Of a stretch of DNA of 26,917 nt, positions 7,989 to 15,739 are shown piece after piece. Source of the DNA: DATBMY01 sp036554605 (GTDB lineage: Bacteria > Acidobacteriota > Blastocatellia > UBA7656); NCBI GenBank assembly GCA_036554605.1, contig DATBMY010000291.1, positions 1 through 26,917 of the forward strand, read 5' to 3'. The position numbers were made by a program, and so were the translations under genes. Under the pieces are notes generated by a model. It saw only the letters and a program-made list of their open reading frames with translations. It had not been told where the DNA came from and ran no database searches. Position 1 is the stretch's first letter. Every line of letters begins with the position of its first letter.

Positions 7989-8978
7989 TCACTTGATGAA
8001 TGTGCCGGTGCGCGACCAGCGGGATTTCTTGAAGAAGTCTACGATGAAGTTAGAATCATTGTCGGGGTCGGGCGTCGGATCTATGGACCAGTAGACGAAC
8101 ATCGCGCGACCCACCACGCTTGCGCGCGGTACGGTCCCCCAGACGCGCCCGTCAAGGCTGTTATCGCGGTTATCTCCCAGGCAGAAATACTGATCGCTGT
8201 CATAAAGGCCGTCGCCATCCGGATCATAGACGCGGCGACGTTGCGGGTTGTTCGATATGTCCTCCGGCACCTTATCGCCTTTTCGCGGGACGGTGAATGG
8301 ATGGCCCATCCTGCCGTACTTGATGTTTTCGTCGTTATCAAGCTCGGCAACGCCCCTTTCGCTATCGTAAAAGACTGTCCAGGTGGCGCCCTCTGCCGGG
8401 TCTTCCTGCTCCGGCCTTAAGGGAAGCGCGCTGTGACCGCCACCTACATGCTCGGCGTAGACTTTATTCTCGGGCAGCTCTTTGCCATTTATGTAGACCG
8501 TATTCGTGCTCGGATCATACTCGACCGTTTCGCCGGGCAGCCCGATCACGCGTTTGACGTAATTAGTCTGCGGGTCTTCGGGAAACTTAAAAACTATAAC
8601 GCAGCCGCGACGTATGGGACGCGACGGAAGCAGCGCGCTGAGCACCGGAATCTCGTTCTGGCCGTAGATATACTTATTGACCAGCAGGTGGTCTTGTATC
8701 CATATGGTGTTCTTCATAGAGCCGGTCGGCACTTTGACCGCCTGAACGATAAACGTCATCCCGAACAGCGCCATGATAAGAGTCACGACCGCCGACTCGA
8801 AATATTCGCGGGCGACGCTCTTCTTAAAAGCGGGTCCGTGCGGCGGCTGCATATCGGAGGTCGGCCTTTCGGGCGACGAGTCGCGCGCTGCGTCCCGGCG
8901 CTGAGGCTCGACCACACGGGGCGCCCCGGCATCTTCCCGCGTTGTAACTTCCAGCTCATCGCTCATATTATCGCTCAC
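7989..8978 (-). CDS. lepB: Signal peptidase I
   Basis: It removes signal peptides from exported proteins at the cytoplasmic membrane. Numbering from GTG 8978 (329 aa), residues 1-50 are a polar, probably disordered cytosolic tail, and 62-82 are one transmembrane helix. Box B is VPTGSM with nucleophile S87. Box D is YVKRVIGLPGE with general base K142. Box E is LGDNRDNSLDGRVWG. All catalytic motifs are intact. The GTG overlaps the rnc stop (GTGA). An in-frame ATG at 8966, seven bases after a GGTGA Shine-Dalgarno that overlaps the rnc stop, may be the true start and would shorten the protein by four residues. Either start implies translational coupling to rnc. The many exported proteins in this window are the sort of substrate it serves. 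Confidence 0.95.
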   Translation of the reverse strand: MSDNMSDELEVTTREDAGAPRVVEPQRRDAARDSSPERPTSDMQPPHGPAFKKSVAREYFESAVVTLIMALFGMTFIVQAVKVPTGSMKNTIWIQDHLLVNKYIYGQNEIPVLSALLPSRPIRRGCVIVFKFPEDPQTNYVKRVIGLPGETVEYDPSTNTVYINGKELPENKVYAEHVGGGHSALPLRPEQEDPAEGATWTVFYDSERGVAELDNDENIKYGRMGHPFTVPRKGDKVPEDISNNPQRRRVYDPDGDGLYDSDQYFCLGDNRDNSLDGRVWGTVPRASVVGRAMFVYWSIDPTPDPDNDSNFIVDFFKKSRWSRTGTFIK

Positions 8979-9928
8979 CCCTGCTCATAGAATTTCCAAT
9001 CTTCTATACTGGCGGCGGCTACCTTTTCTTCATCCCCTTCCTGCTCGGAAAGCGAAGCGGCTGCCGCATCCTGGCTCGCGTCTCGCCTTACGCCGCCAGC
9101 CGCGCCCGTATGCGCGAGAGCATCATCAATCTGTTTTGATGAAGTAATATAATCTTCAGGCTCCAGGGCTTGCTCCTCTTGCTCAATTATATCGAGCCCG
9201 TCATCCGCGCTCGCGCCAATCAGATCGGTTTCAGTCAACGCCACGCGCGCGGCTTCCTGCTGAGCGAGCTTTATCGTATGGCCTTCGCCGGTTGCCAGCG
9301 CCTGCCCGCCCACGCGAAGCTCGACCCGGAAGGTGCGGCGGTGGTCCGGCCCGAATACCTCGACCACTTGATAATCGGGCGCGGGGCCGCCCATGGCCTG
9401 AAGTCTCTCTTGTAAAGCCGATTTATAATCGGCGCCTATCATTGAAGCCGGATCGATCGCCGTGAGCTTTTCGCGCAGCTCGCGGCGCAGGAAACGCTCG
9501 GCCACCGTGACCCCGCCATCAACGTAGAGCGCGCCGATGAGCGCTTCATACGCGTCGGCAAGCAGCGCGCGCTTGCGGCGCCCCCCGGTCTTCTCCTCGC
9601 CCCGGTTGAGCAGTATATAATGGCCGAGGTCTATCTCTTCGGCCAGCTCGACCAGGCTCGCTTCGCTCACGAGATAGGCTTTTATCTTCGAAAGCTTTCC
9701 CTCCGAAAGATCGGGAAAGCGCTCAAGCAACCATGCGCTCACAACAAATCCGAGCACCGAATCGCCTAGAAATTCCATGGCTTCGTTGTGCTGGCATTTT
9801 TCAGATGTACGCTCGTTGGCGAATGAGCGATGGGTCAGGGCGCGGTCCAACAGAGCCCGCGACCGGAAAGAGTAGCCGACTTTTTGCTCAAGCTCTGAAA
9901 GCAGTTTTTCGCGTTCGAGTGTTATCAT
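8975..9928 (-). CDS. rnc: Ribonuclease III
   Basis: An endonuclease for double-stranded RNA that processes rRNA and mRNA. It has 317 aa against a usual 220-250. The signature HNEAMEFLGDSVLGF occupies residues 47-61, with acidic catalytic residues E52 and D56. The second acidic pair is D125 and E128 in LADAYEALIGA. A double-stranded-RNA-binding domain covers about 168-232 (DYKSALQERLQ... GEGHTIKLAQQEAARVAL). The extra length is a C-terminal tail of roughly 80 residues, rich in Asp, Glu, Ala and Gln, with no recognisable fold. The Shine-Dalgarno is weak (CAGGG close to ATG 9928). The gene heads the rnc-lepB operon and overlaps lepB by four bases. Confidence 0.95.
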   Translation of the reverse strand: MITLEREKLLSELEQKVGYSFRSRALLDRALTHRSFANERTSEKCQHNEAMEFLGDSVLGFVVSAWLLERFPDLSEGKLSKIKAYLVSEASLVELAEEIDLGHYILLNRGEEKTGGRRKRALLADAYEALIGALYVDGGVTVAERFLRRELREKLTAIDPASMIGADYKSALQERLQAMGGPAPDYQVVEVFGPDHRRTFRVELRVGGQALATGEGHTIKLAQQEAARVALTETDLIGASADDGLDIIEQEEQALEPEDYITSSKQIDDALAHTGAAGGVRRDASQDAAAASLSEQEGDEEKVAAASIEDWKFYEQG

Positions 9929-10048
9929 AGCCCTGCGCTATAGGCGCCCTCGTCGCACGCCTTCAATATACCACATCAAGCCGACGCGCCGTAATTCTAC
10001 AAATAGCTCTTGCGAGAGCTTACATGCGCCGTCTCAACCCCTTAAACG

Positions 10049-10079
10049 AAAAAGCCAGCTCGAAATCGAGCTGGCTTTT
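10049..10079 (-). terminator. Strong terminator of the secreted repeat-protein gene
   Basis: A perfect 13-bp stem (10050-10062 with 10067-10079) closes a four-base loop and has an A/T tract at each base. On the minus strand it ends in five U residues, 22 bp after the stop of the gene at 10102. The symmetric tracts could also let it act on the plus strand. It separates this gene from rnc. Confidence 0.85.
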
Positions 10080-10101
10080 GAGAGCTTGTTGTCGATGATT
10101 C

Positions 10102-11148
10102 TTACTGATTGCTGGAAGCGGTATTGCCTGTGCCCGACGCGCCGGGAGGAGTCGAGTTGGCGCGATGCTGGTCGATAAGCTTCTGGTATCCATCAGGCTC
10201 GTCGGGATGGCGGAACTTGTATAGCTCCTTGAGCGCGTTGGTAACCTCGGCGCGCATCGCGGGCGGGAATGCCTGGCTGTTGGACGAAGCGGCCAGGCCG
10301 AGAAACCGTGCCCAGCAATTAATGACCGCGTCGGCTTCCGTATTGATCAGGTCGAAGGCCGCCTTGACGTCGGGCTCCATGCTTTCGGGCGCGACCTTGC
10401 GCTTCTCCTCCGGAAAAGCATTGTACTTATCGGTGGCCGCGGCGTACTTCAACTGGTGTATGCGACCGCACTCGAAATAATATGCCGGGTTGTTCGGCTC
10501 GAACTGCGCGGCCTTTACGTAATATTCCAGCGCCTTATCCTGGTTGTTGCGGTTTTTGTCCTCTATCATCGCGAGCGTCTGGTAGAGGAAGCCGAGCGTC
10601 TGTCCCTTGGTCTCATTGAACTTTTTGGGATCCGCGCCCGTCGGTATCTTGCCCGCTTCGATAAGCTCGGCCGTGCGCTTCGTGAACTCGGTCGCCTCTG
10701 CCGCATGAGAGAAGTTAGGCGGGTTGGCGACAAGCTCTTTCTGGCGGATCGCCACCGCGAGCGCCGTCACGATATCGATCTCTTTGCTCGGGTCCGCGGC
10801 GATTATCTCACGACCCCGGCGTATCATCTCGTTGATATTACCCTGCTGCTGCGCCTGATTAAAAAGCTGCACGCGCGCTCTCGGTATAAAATCCCTTATA
10901 AACTTGGTGTACTTGCTGTTGGGAAACTTCTGCACGAAAGGCTCCCCAAGCTCTATCGTTTTTGCGAAATCATTCGCTTTATAAGCAGCATACCACGCGG
11001 AATAGGCTTCGAATTCAGCCTTCGCCTGCTCGGGGTCCTGCTGCGAGGCGGCCTGGTCGGCGGGTTGCGTTGTCTGGGCGGATGCGAAGGGCACCGACAG
11101 CGCCGCTACCAGCGTGAGGGCTGCCGTCATTAATATCAACCTTTTCAT
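10102..11148 (-). CDS. Secreted TPR-like protein
   Basis: 348 aa. The signal peptide is MKRLILMTAALTLVAALSVPFASAQ. AGGAGGAG lies about 9 nt before the ATG. After a Gln/Ala-rich linker, the mature part is all-helical and TPR-like: AYSAWYAAYKANDFAKTIELGE, then QDKALEYYVKAAQFEPNNPAYYFECGRIHQ, which fits the TPR spacing. The C-terminus (TPPGASGTGNTASSNQ) is low-complexity. No catalytic motif is visible, so a protein-interaction scaffold in the periplasm is the cautious reading. It is a separate unit: a terminator follows it, and a candidate -10 with a small palindrome precedes it. The long helical region without classical repeats between residues 110 and 200 is unassigned. Confidence 0.75.
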   Translation of the reverse strand: MKRLILMTAALTLVAALSVPFASAQTTQPADQAASQQDPEQAKAEFEAYSAWYAAYKANDFAKTIELGEPFVQKFPNSKYTKFIRDFIPRARVQLFNQAQQQGNINEMIRRGREIIAADPSKEIDIVTALAVAIRQKELVANPPNFSHAAEATEFTKRTAELIEAGKIPTGADPKKFNETKGQTLGFLYQTLAMIEDKNRNNQDKALEYYVKAAQFEPNNPAYYFECGRIHQLKYAAATDKYNAFPEEKRKVAPESMEPDVKAAFDLINTEADAVINCWARFLGLAASSNSQAFPPAMRAEVTNALKELYKFRHPDEPDGYQKLIDQHRANSTPPGASGTGNTASSNQ

Positions 11149-11171
11149 TTGAGAATACTCCTCCTAAAGCT

Positions 11172-11192
11172 TTTATAATCCGAGCGTGCTCG
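11172..11192 (-). promoter_or_regulatory. Candidate -10 and adjacent palindrome before the secreted TPR-like gene
   Basis: On the minus strand TATAAA (11177-11172) is a plausible -10. Next to it CGAGC-gt-GCTCG (11181-11192) is a perfect 5+5 inverted repeat that would fall in the promoter spacer. The -35 is poor. Possible operator; weak evidence. Confidence 0.25.
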
Positions 11193-11211
11193 AAAAGAAA
11201 CTCTCTACCGA

Positions 11212-13038
11212 CTACATTGTGCTGTGGAATTGCCGCAACTCTAGGATGCTCGCGCAGCAGTTGGAGTTGCTGACCGCCGCACACGGGAAAACTCCGTTTT
11301 CATAGTCGCACGCAGCGGCGTGGCTTGTCAAGTTATAGCCACTCGACGCCTCGCGCGAGCGCGCTGTCCCGGCGTGCGACTCGGCCGCGAGCCCCGCTAT
11401 GAAGCGGTACAGGTCCGGGTCGCGCGCCATCAACTCTTGCCTCGTGTGACGCGCGGTCACGCCCGCCGACGGTCGCTTGCGCTCCGATACGTAGGCTTCA
11501 TATCCTTGAGCGAAGTACTCGTACTCGTTCGCGGCGGCGTAATAATCGAGCACGCGCCCCTCGCGACGCGCCCGCTCGAATAGCCTTGAGATCGCCCGCC
11601 GCTCCTCTTTATCCATCGCGATCATATGCACCTGATGCGCGAACTCGTGCGCTATTGTGTGAAATCCCCCTCGCGCCGCCATGTCAATATATTCTATGCC
11701 TGACACTGTGATTCGCCCGCCGATGCCGCGTATGCTGGCATAAAACCGCCCGTCGAATGTCTTGCCTTCGGCTATCGAAGCCAGCCCGCGTATATCGCTT
11801 GCGCGCTCGTCATAGTCGAGCAAGTGATGACGCGCGCCCTTGCGCGAAAGCGCGGGCAAGAAGCGAGCGAGCGGCGCGACCGCCCCGTCGATAACCGCCT
11901 GCTCGCGCTTCGCAAGCGCCGTGTAATCGGGAAATATCTCGCTCGTAAGACCCGCGCCCGGCGGAGCATTGCCGGTGTAAAAAGAGGCCTCGAAGTCCGC
12001 CGCTCCTATATCGATCCTCGACTGCTCTTGCATGCCGCGGTGAGCGTAGCTCAACTCCATGTGGGCGATGGCGCCTTCAGGGTCTATTTCTATCGCAGCC
12101 CTTGCGGCCTTCGCAGCCAGCGCCCATTCGCGCCGCCTCAACCTGACATCGCTCAAAGCGACCAGCGCCCGGTAATATCGCGGCTCAATCGCAAGCGCGG
12201 CCTCAAGCGCGGCCAGGGCCTCCACAGCCCGGCCCTGTCTCTTTAACTCGCGGCCGCGCTCATAATGCTTGAGCGCCGCGCTCGATACATCTTGCCGGTA
12301 TCCTTTCTGCCCGTCGATGTATTGCGAATAGAGCCGGCGCGCCGCCGCGTTGTATGGATCGAGCGCGACCGCTCGCAGCGCAAGCCGCCTCGCCTCATCG
12401 GCTTTGCGCTCGCTTGCCTTGATGAAAGCGAGCGTGTGATGAGCCTCCGCGTCATCGGGATCGAGCTCTATAGCCCGCCCCGCCTGAACGCCCGCTTCCG
12501 CAATTCGATTAAGCTCTAAAAGCGCCCTCGCAAGCACAGCACGCGCGCGTGCGCTCGACGGATTCTTCTCTAGCCATGTGCTGAGCCGCGCACGCGCGCT
12601 CTCATACTGGCGATCAAGCAGCTCGGCTTCCGCAAGTCCCGTGATGGCCGCTTCGCTGCGAGGATCGATGCCGAGGGCGCGGTCGAGAAAAATGCGAGCC
12701 CGCCCGGCCTCTTCGGCGGCCAGATATATATGAGCATACTCGGCGAGCGCGGCGGCGGAATCGGGATGACTCTTGAGGGCGCGCTCGACAAATCGCTCGG
12801 CGGTCGCATAATCGAGCTCGGCGCGCGACAGGCGTGCAAGCCCGAGCAGCGCGCCGAGGTTTGAAGGCTGATGATCGAGCGCCCTCAGAAAAGCCTCGGC
12901 CGCGCCGCGCGCGGCATGCTCATCGGCCGAGACCGCGCTTGAGCTCTGGCCCGCAAAAACGGATGGGTGAAAGCCGCAAGACGCGAGGTATATGATTAGC
13001 GCGACCGCTGCGCGCTTATGCCGGGCTACAGCCGCCAT
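11212..13038 (-). CDS. TPR-repeat protein with C-terminal HExxH zinc peptidase-like domain, probable lipoprotein
   Basis: 608 aa. The N-terminus MAAVARHKRAAVALIIYLASC has a lipobox (LASC, C21), so lipid anchoring is likely; cleavage at VFAG near 30 is an alternative. Residues about 40-335 are tandem TPR units (for example AAFLRALDHQPSN-like, AIELDPDDAEAHHTLAF, ALAIEPRYYRALVALSDV). The C-terminal domain holds TIAHEFAHQVH (H464, E465, H468), and 39 residues later NEYEYFAQGYEAY, where E507 is the likely third zinc ligand. The HEFAH...EYFA layout recalls gluzincins such as MtfA or anthrax lethal-factor-like domains; I cannot say which. The probable function is surface or periplasmic proteolysis with a TPR substrate platform. 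The ATG lies one base after the stop of the HD-domain gene, with AAAGGG in front, so translation is coupled. Confidence 0.75.
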   Translation of the reverse strand: MAAVARHKRAAVALIIYLASCGFHPSVFAGQSSSAVSADEHAARGAAEAFLRALDHQPSNLGALLGLARLSRAELDYATAERFVERALKSHPDSAAALAEYAHIYLAAEEAGRARIFLDRALGIDPRSEAAITGLAEAELLDRQYESARARLSTWLEKNPSSARARAVLARALLELNRIAEAGVQAGRAIELDPDDAEAHHTLAFIKASERKADEARRLALRAVALDPYNAAARRLYSQYIDGQKGYRQDVSSAALKHYERGRELKRQGRAVEALAALEAALAIEPRYYRALVALSDVRLRRREWALAAKAARAAIEIDPEGAIAHMELSYAHRGMQEQSRIDIGAADFEASFYTGNAPPGAGLTSEIFPDYTALAKREQAVIDGAVAPLARFLPALSRKGARHHLLDYDERASDIRGLASIAEGKTFDGRFYASIRGIGGRITVSGIEYIDMAARGGFHTIAHEFAHQVHMIAMDKEERRAISRLFERARREGRVLDYYAAANEYEYFAQGYEAYVSERKRPSAGVTARHTRQELMARDPDLYRFIAGLAAESHAGTARSREASSGYNLTSHAAACDYENGVFPCAAVSNSNCCASILELRQFHSTM

Positions 13039-13039
13039 G

Positions 13040-13603
13040 CTAACTACCCTTTTTCAATCCGACATCATCGGCCACGTCGCGCAGCGCCGTGATTATGAAA
13101 TCTATGTGCTCGCCCAGATCGACCTCAAACTCCTGCGCGCCTTCATACACCTCGTCGCGGTTGACGGTGCGAGCAAACGCTTTATCCTTGAGCTTCTTTT
13201 TGACCGAGCGCGACTCCAGGTCCCATATGCCGTTCGGCCTGACAAGCGCGCAGGCGACGACAAAGCCCGTCAGCTCGTCCGATGCGTAAAGCGCCCGCGA
13301 GAGCAGCGTGTCGCGCGGGACTCCCGTATAGTTCGCGTGCCCGAGGATGGCGCGGCGGACTTCATCGCTATAGCCGCGCTCGGACAGAATAGTCGATCCC
13401 TTTAAGGGATGGTCCGGCGGCTCCGGGTAGATTTCGTAATCGAAATCATGAAGCATCCCCGTGATGCCCCACGTCTCTTCATCTTCGCCAAGGCGACGCG
13501 CATAAGCGCGCATCACCGCCTCGACGGCGAGCGCGTGCTTTCTGAGCGATTCGCCCTTCGTATATTCGCAAAGCAGGTTCCAGGCATCGGCGCGTGTTGG
13601 CAT
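13040..13603 (-). CDS. HD-domain phosphohydrolase-like protein
   Basis: 187 aa from ATG 13603 (MPTRADAWNLLCEYTKGESLRKHALAVE). A TTG 12 codons upstream is also in frame but has no ribosome site and adds an atypical head. HD-superfamily metal ligands are in order: KHAL (His), GMLHDFDYE (His-Asp), ILGHAN (His) and YASDELTG (Asp). The family includes metal-dependent phosphohydrolases acting on nucleotides or other phosphoesters; the substrate here is unknown. It is cytoplasmic, with no signal peptide. It leads a two-gene unit with the TPR-peptidase, whose start is one base past its stop, though the functional link is unclear. It is divergent from the P-loop/moaA pair. Confidence 0.8.
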   Translation of the reverse strand: MPTRADAWNLLCEYTKGESLRKHALAVEAVMRAYARRLGEDEETWGITGMLHDFDYEIYPEPPDHPLKGSTILSERGYSDEVRRAILGHANYTGVPRDTLLSRALYASDELTGFVVACALVRPNGIWDLESRSVKKKLKDKAFARTVNRDEVYEGAQEFEVDLGEHIDFIITALRDVADDVGLKKGS

Positions 13604-13724
13604 AAGCCAAAAGATAAAGCGCGCCGCGCGAAGTTTCAATCCGCAAACGAGCGATACTCACGCCGTCGCTTGTAGCCGCGAGGCCGAGGGGGTACATTTA
13701 ATCAAGGTTCGTGAGGCAAAAAGT

Positions 13725-14366
13725 ATGCGCGCGACGGTTATTTCTGTTTCGGGGTTTTCGTCCAACGTCGGAAAGACGACGGTGCTGTGCGAGCTGCTCC
13801 GCTTTTTTCCGGGATGGGAGGCGATAAAGATAACGCGCGGCCACCTGCGCTCGTGCGGCAAGTCGGCCGAGAGCTGTTGCGTGAGCCCGTTGCTGGGCGA
13901 GCGCCCATTAGTGTTGAGCGAGCCCGGCGACACGCTTGCTCCCGGCAAGGACACGGGGCGCTACTGGGGCGCAGGGGCGAGCCGCGTCCACTGGGTCATA
14001 GGGACCGACGAACAGATTGAAGAGGGTATAAAGAGCGCGCTCGCTCGCGTCGAAAGCGAGGGCGTCTTTATAGAAGGCGGGAGCTTTCTCAAGCACATCA
14101 GCGCCGACTACTCTATAATGGTCGCGAGCCCCGGCATTAAGGACATAAAATCATCCGCCGTGAGCGTGCTGCCGCGGATGAACGCTCTTGTGATAAACCG
14201 GAGCCCCAGGCGGCAAGATATAATCGACGAGCTGGAATCAAGGGTGACGGCGAGGGGGGCGCGTATGGGCGAAGTCGTCTACTTTTTCGAGCCGGAGATC
14301 GCCGAGCTTGCCCGGCGCATACGCGAGGCGCACGCGCGCCGGCAGAGTACAGGTCGTACGGGATGA
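13725..14366 (+). CDS. P-loop NTPase, possibly MobB-like, next to moaA
   Basis: 213 aa. The Walker A loop is GFSSNVGKTT (residues 10-19). Downstream come KITRGH, a cysteine cluster RSCGKSAESCC, and KDTGRYWGAGASRVHWVIG. The order (P-loop, histidine-bearing loop, DT-R-aGA segment) recalls MobB, the GTP-binding adaptor of molybdopterin-guanine dinucleotide synthesis, and the position just before moaA fits a molybdenum-cofactor role. The cysteines (three within eleven residues) and EGGSFLKHISADYSIMVASPGI are not features I associate with E. coli MobB, so a distinct P-loop family is equally possible. The start has GAGGC upstream, and the stop lies 61 bp before moaA. It is divergent from the HD gene. 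Its function remains inferred from context. Confidence 0.6.
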   Translation: MRATVISVSGFSSNVGKTTVLCELLRFFPGWEAIKITRGHLRSCGKSAESCCVSPLLGERPLVLSEPGDTLAPGKDTGRYWGAGASRVHWVIGTDEQIEEGIKSALARVESEGVFIEGGSFLKHISADYSIMVASPGIKDIKSSAVSVLPRMNALVINRSPRRQDIIDELESRVTARGARMGEVVYFFEPEIAELARRIREAHARRQSTGRTG

Positions 14367-14427
14367 TTATATTGCTATTGATTTAGCCGGGTTGGTAGAA
14401 TTTAAACTCAAAGAGCGACCCGCACCC

Positions 14428-15426
14428 ATGCAGATGCAAGTATTAAAAGATAAGTTCAATCGCCAGATACGTGACCTTCGCATATCGGTCACGGACCGCT
14501 GCAATTTCCGGTGTTTCTACTGTATTCCGGATGAAGATATAGTCTGGAAGCGCAGGCAGGAGCTACTGACTTACGAAGAGATAATAGTGGTCTCCGAGAT
14601 TGCGGCCGAGCTTGGCGTTGAAAAGCTGCGCCTCACGGGCGGAGAGCCGCTGGTGCGGCGGGACATAGAGTTTCTGGTGGAGCGGCTTGCGAGAATTGAC
14701 GGTATAAAAGACCTGGCGATGACTACGAACGCCGACGGGCTGAAGGAGCGAGCCGCGGGTCTTCGCGCGGCGGGCCTTGGCCGCCTGACCATCAGCTGCG
14801 ATTCGCTAAAGCGGGAGGTCTTCAAGGAGATCACCCGCCGCGACGCGCTGGAGTCGGTGCTCGATGGCCTGGAAGCGGCCATCAGAGCCGGTTTCCCGCC
14901 TCCGAAGGTGAACTGCGTAGTTATACGCGGGCTGAACGACGAAGAGGTGGCGGACTTCGCTGACTTCGCGCGCTCGACCGGCGTGAGCATGAGGTTCATA
15001 GAGTATATGCCGCTCGACAACGGCCACCAGTGGGACCGCAAATTGCTGGTAAGCGGCCGGGAGGTGCTCGAAAGAATCGAGCAGCGCCATCGCCTCGTGC
15101 CCGTGGAGCGCGACTCGCCGAGCGACACCGCGCGGCGTTATATGTTTGCCGACAACGCGCCGGGCGATATAGGAATAATCGCGCCGGTGACCGAGCCCTT
15201 TTGCGGCGAGTGCTCCAGGCTGAGGCTGACGGCGGACGGCAATATAAGGACCTGCCTGTTTTCGATGGTCGACCACAACATACGCGACCGCTTGCGTCGA
15301 GGCGACTCGCGAGCCGATATACGCCAATTCCTGATCGATACGGTGCTAAAGAAAGAGGCCGGTCATCGAATAAATGAGCCGGATTTCGTGCAGCCCCCTC
15401 GCACGATGGTCTTCATCGGCGGTTAG
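14428..15426 (+). CDS. moaA: GTP 3',8-cyclase MoaA (molybdenum cofactor biosynthesis)
   Basis: A radical-SAM enzyme that, with MoaC, converts GTP to cyclic pyranopterin monophosphate. The start at ATG 14428 gives 332 aa, the usual family length. The same frame runs upstream to 14308, but that part overlaps the P-loop gene and lacks family features. The radical-SAM cluster is CNFRCFYC (C25, C29, C32) after RISVTDR; LRLTGGEPL is the SAM-binding GGE motif. The second cluster is CGECSRLRLTADGNIRTC. The C-terminus keeps the essential Gly-Gly (MVFIGG). ATG 14434 is a close alternative start. The Shine-Dalgarno is weak. No moaC, moaE or mobA gene is in the window, so the rest of the pathway lies elsewhere. 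Confidence 0.95.
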   Translation: MQMQVLKDKFNRQIRDLRISVTDRCNFRCFYCIPDEDIVWKRRQELLTYEEIIVVSEIAAELGVEKLRLTGGEPLVRRDIEFLVERLARIDGIKDLAMTTNADGLKERAAGLRAAGLGRLTISCDSLKREVFKEITRRDALESVLDGLEAAIRAGFPPPKVNCVVIRGLNDEEVADFADFARSTGVSMRFIEYMPLDNGHQWDRKLLVSGREVLERIEQRHRLVPVERDSPSDTARRYMFADNAPGDIGIIAPVTEPFCGECSRLRLTADGNIRTCLFSMVDHNIRDRLRRGDSRADIRQFLIDTVLKKEAGHRINEPDFVQPPRTMVFIGG

Positions 15427-15739
15427 CCGATGACGCGCGGCTGAAAAACGCTACACGATGAGCCTGGAACTCCGCCTTGCGGCTTTTTGACTTCTTGCGC
15501 CGGTATTCTCCTGCTCGCCATTCGCATTGCGCGAAAAGATCTCCAGCTCGCATAAACGCTTCATTCCTCAACTAGTAAGATCCCTTTAAGAAGTTTTAAG
15601 GAGTTTTAAGGCACGCCTAAAGGACTTTTTCCGCAACAGCAAAGTATATGACTCCCAGAGCGAACGCATTTCCTGGGCGGCAAGCATCCGGCAGGTGTAA
15701 CACGAGCCGGCCAGCGAGGCGGAACTTTAGGAGGCTCCC
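15427..15739 (+). other. Leader region between moaA and the sigma-factor gene
   Basis: No gene is seen here. A weak hairpin with a T run (CCGCcttGCGGCTTTTT, about 15472-15487) may end moaA. Phased TTTAAG repeats lie at 15585-15610, a possible -10 TATATG at 15645-15650, and two small inverted repeats (CCCAG/CTGGG, about 15653-15678; CCGGC/GCCGG, about 15689-15711) before the ribosome site TAGGAGG. Confidence 0.5.
15585..15610 (+). promoter_or_regulatory. Three TTTAAG hexamers at exact 10-bp spacing upstream of the sigma-factor gene
   Basis: TTTAAG occurs at 15585, 15595 and 15605. The last two belong to a perfect tandem repeat, AGTTTTAAGG (15592-15601 and 15602-15611). The 10-bp spacing puts the sites on one face of the helix, as for a cooperative DNA-binding protein. 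The position, about 35 bp before a possible -10 TATATG, fits an activator or repressor site. Function is inferred. Confidence 0.5.

Noticed and set aside
14308..14427. Longer moaA start at ATG 14308
   Set aside because: It overlaps the P-loop gene by 59 bases and adds 40 residues unlike the family; ATG 14428 gives the usual length.
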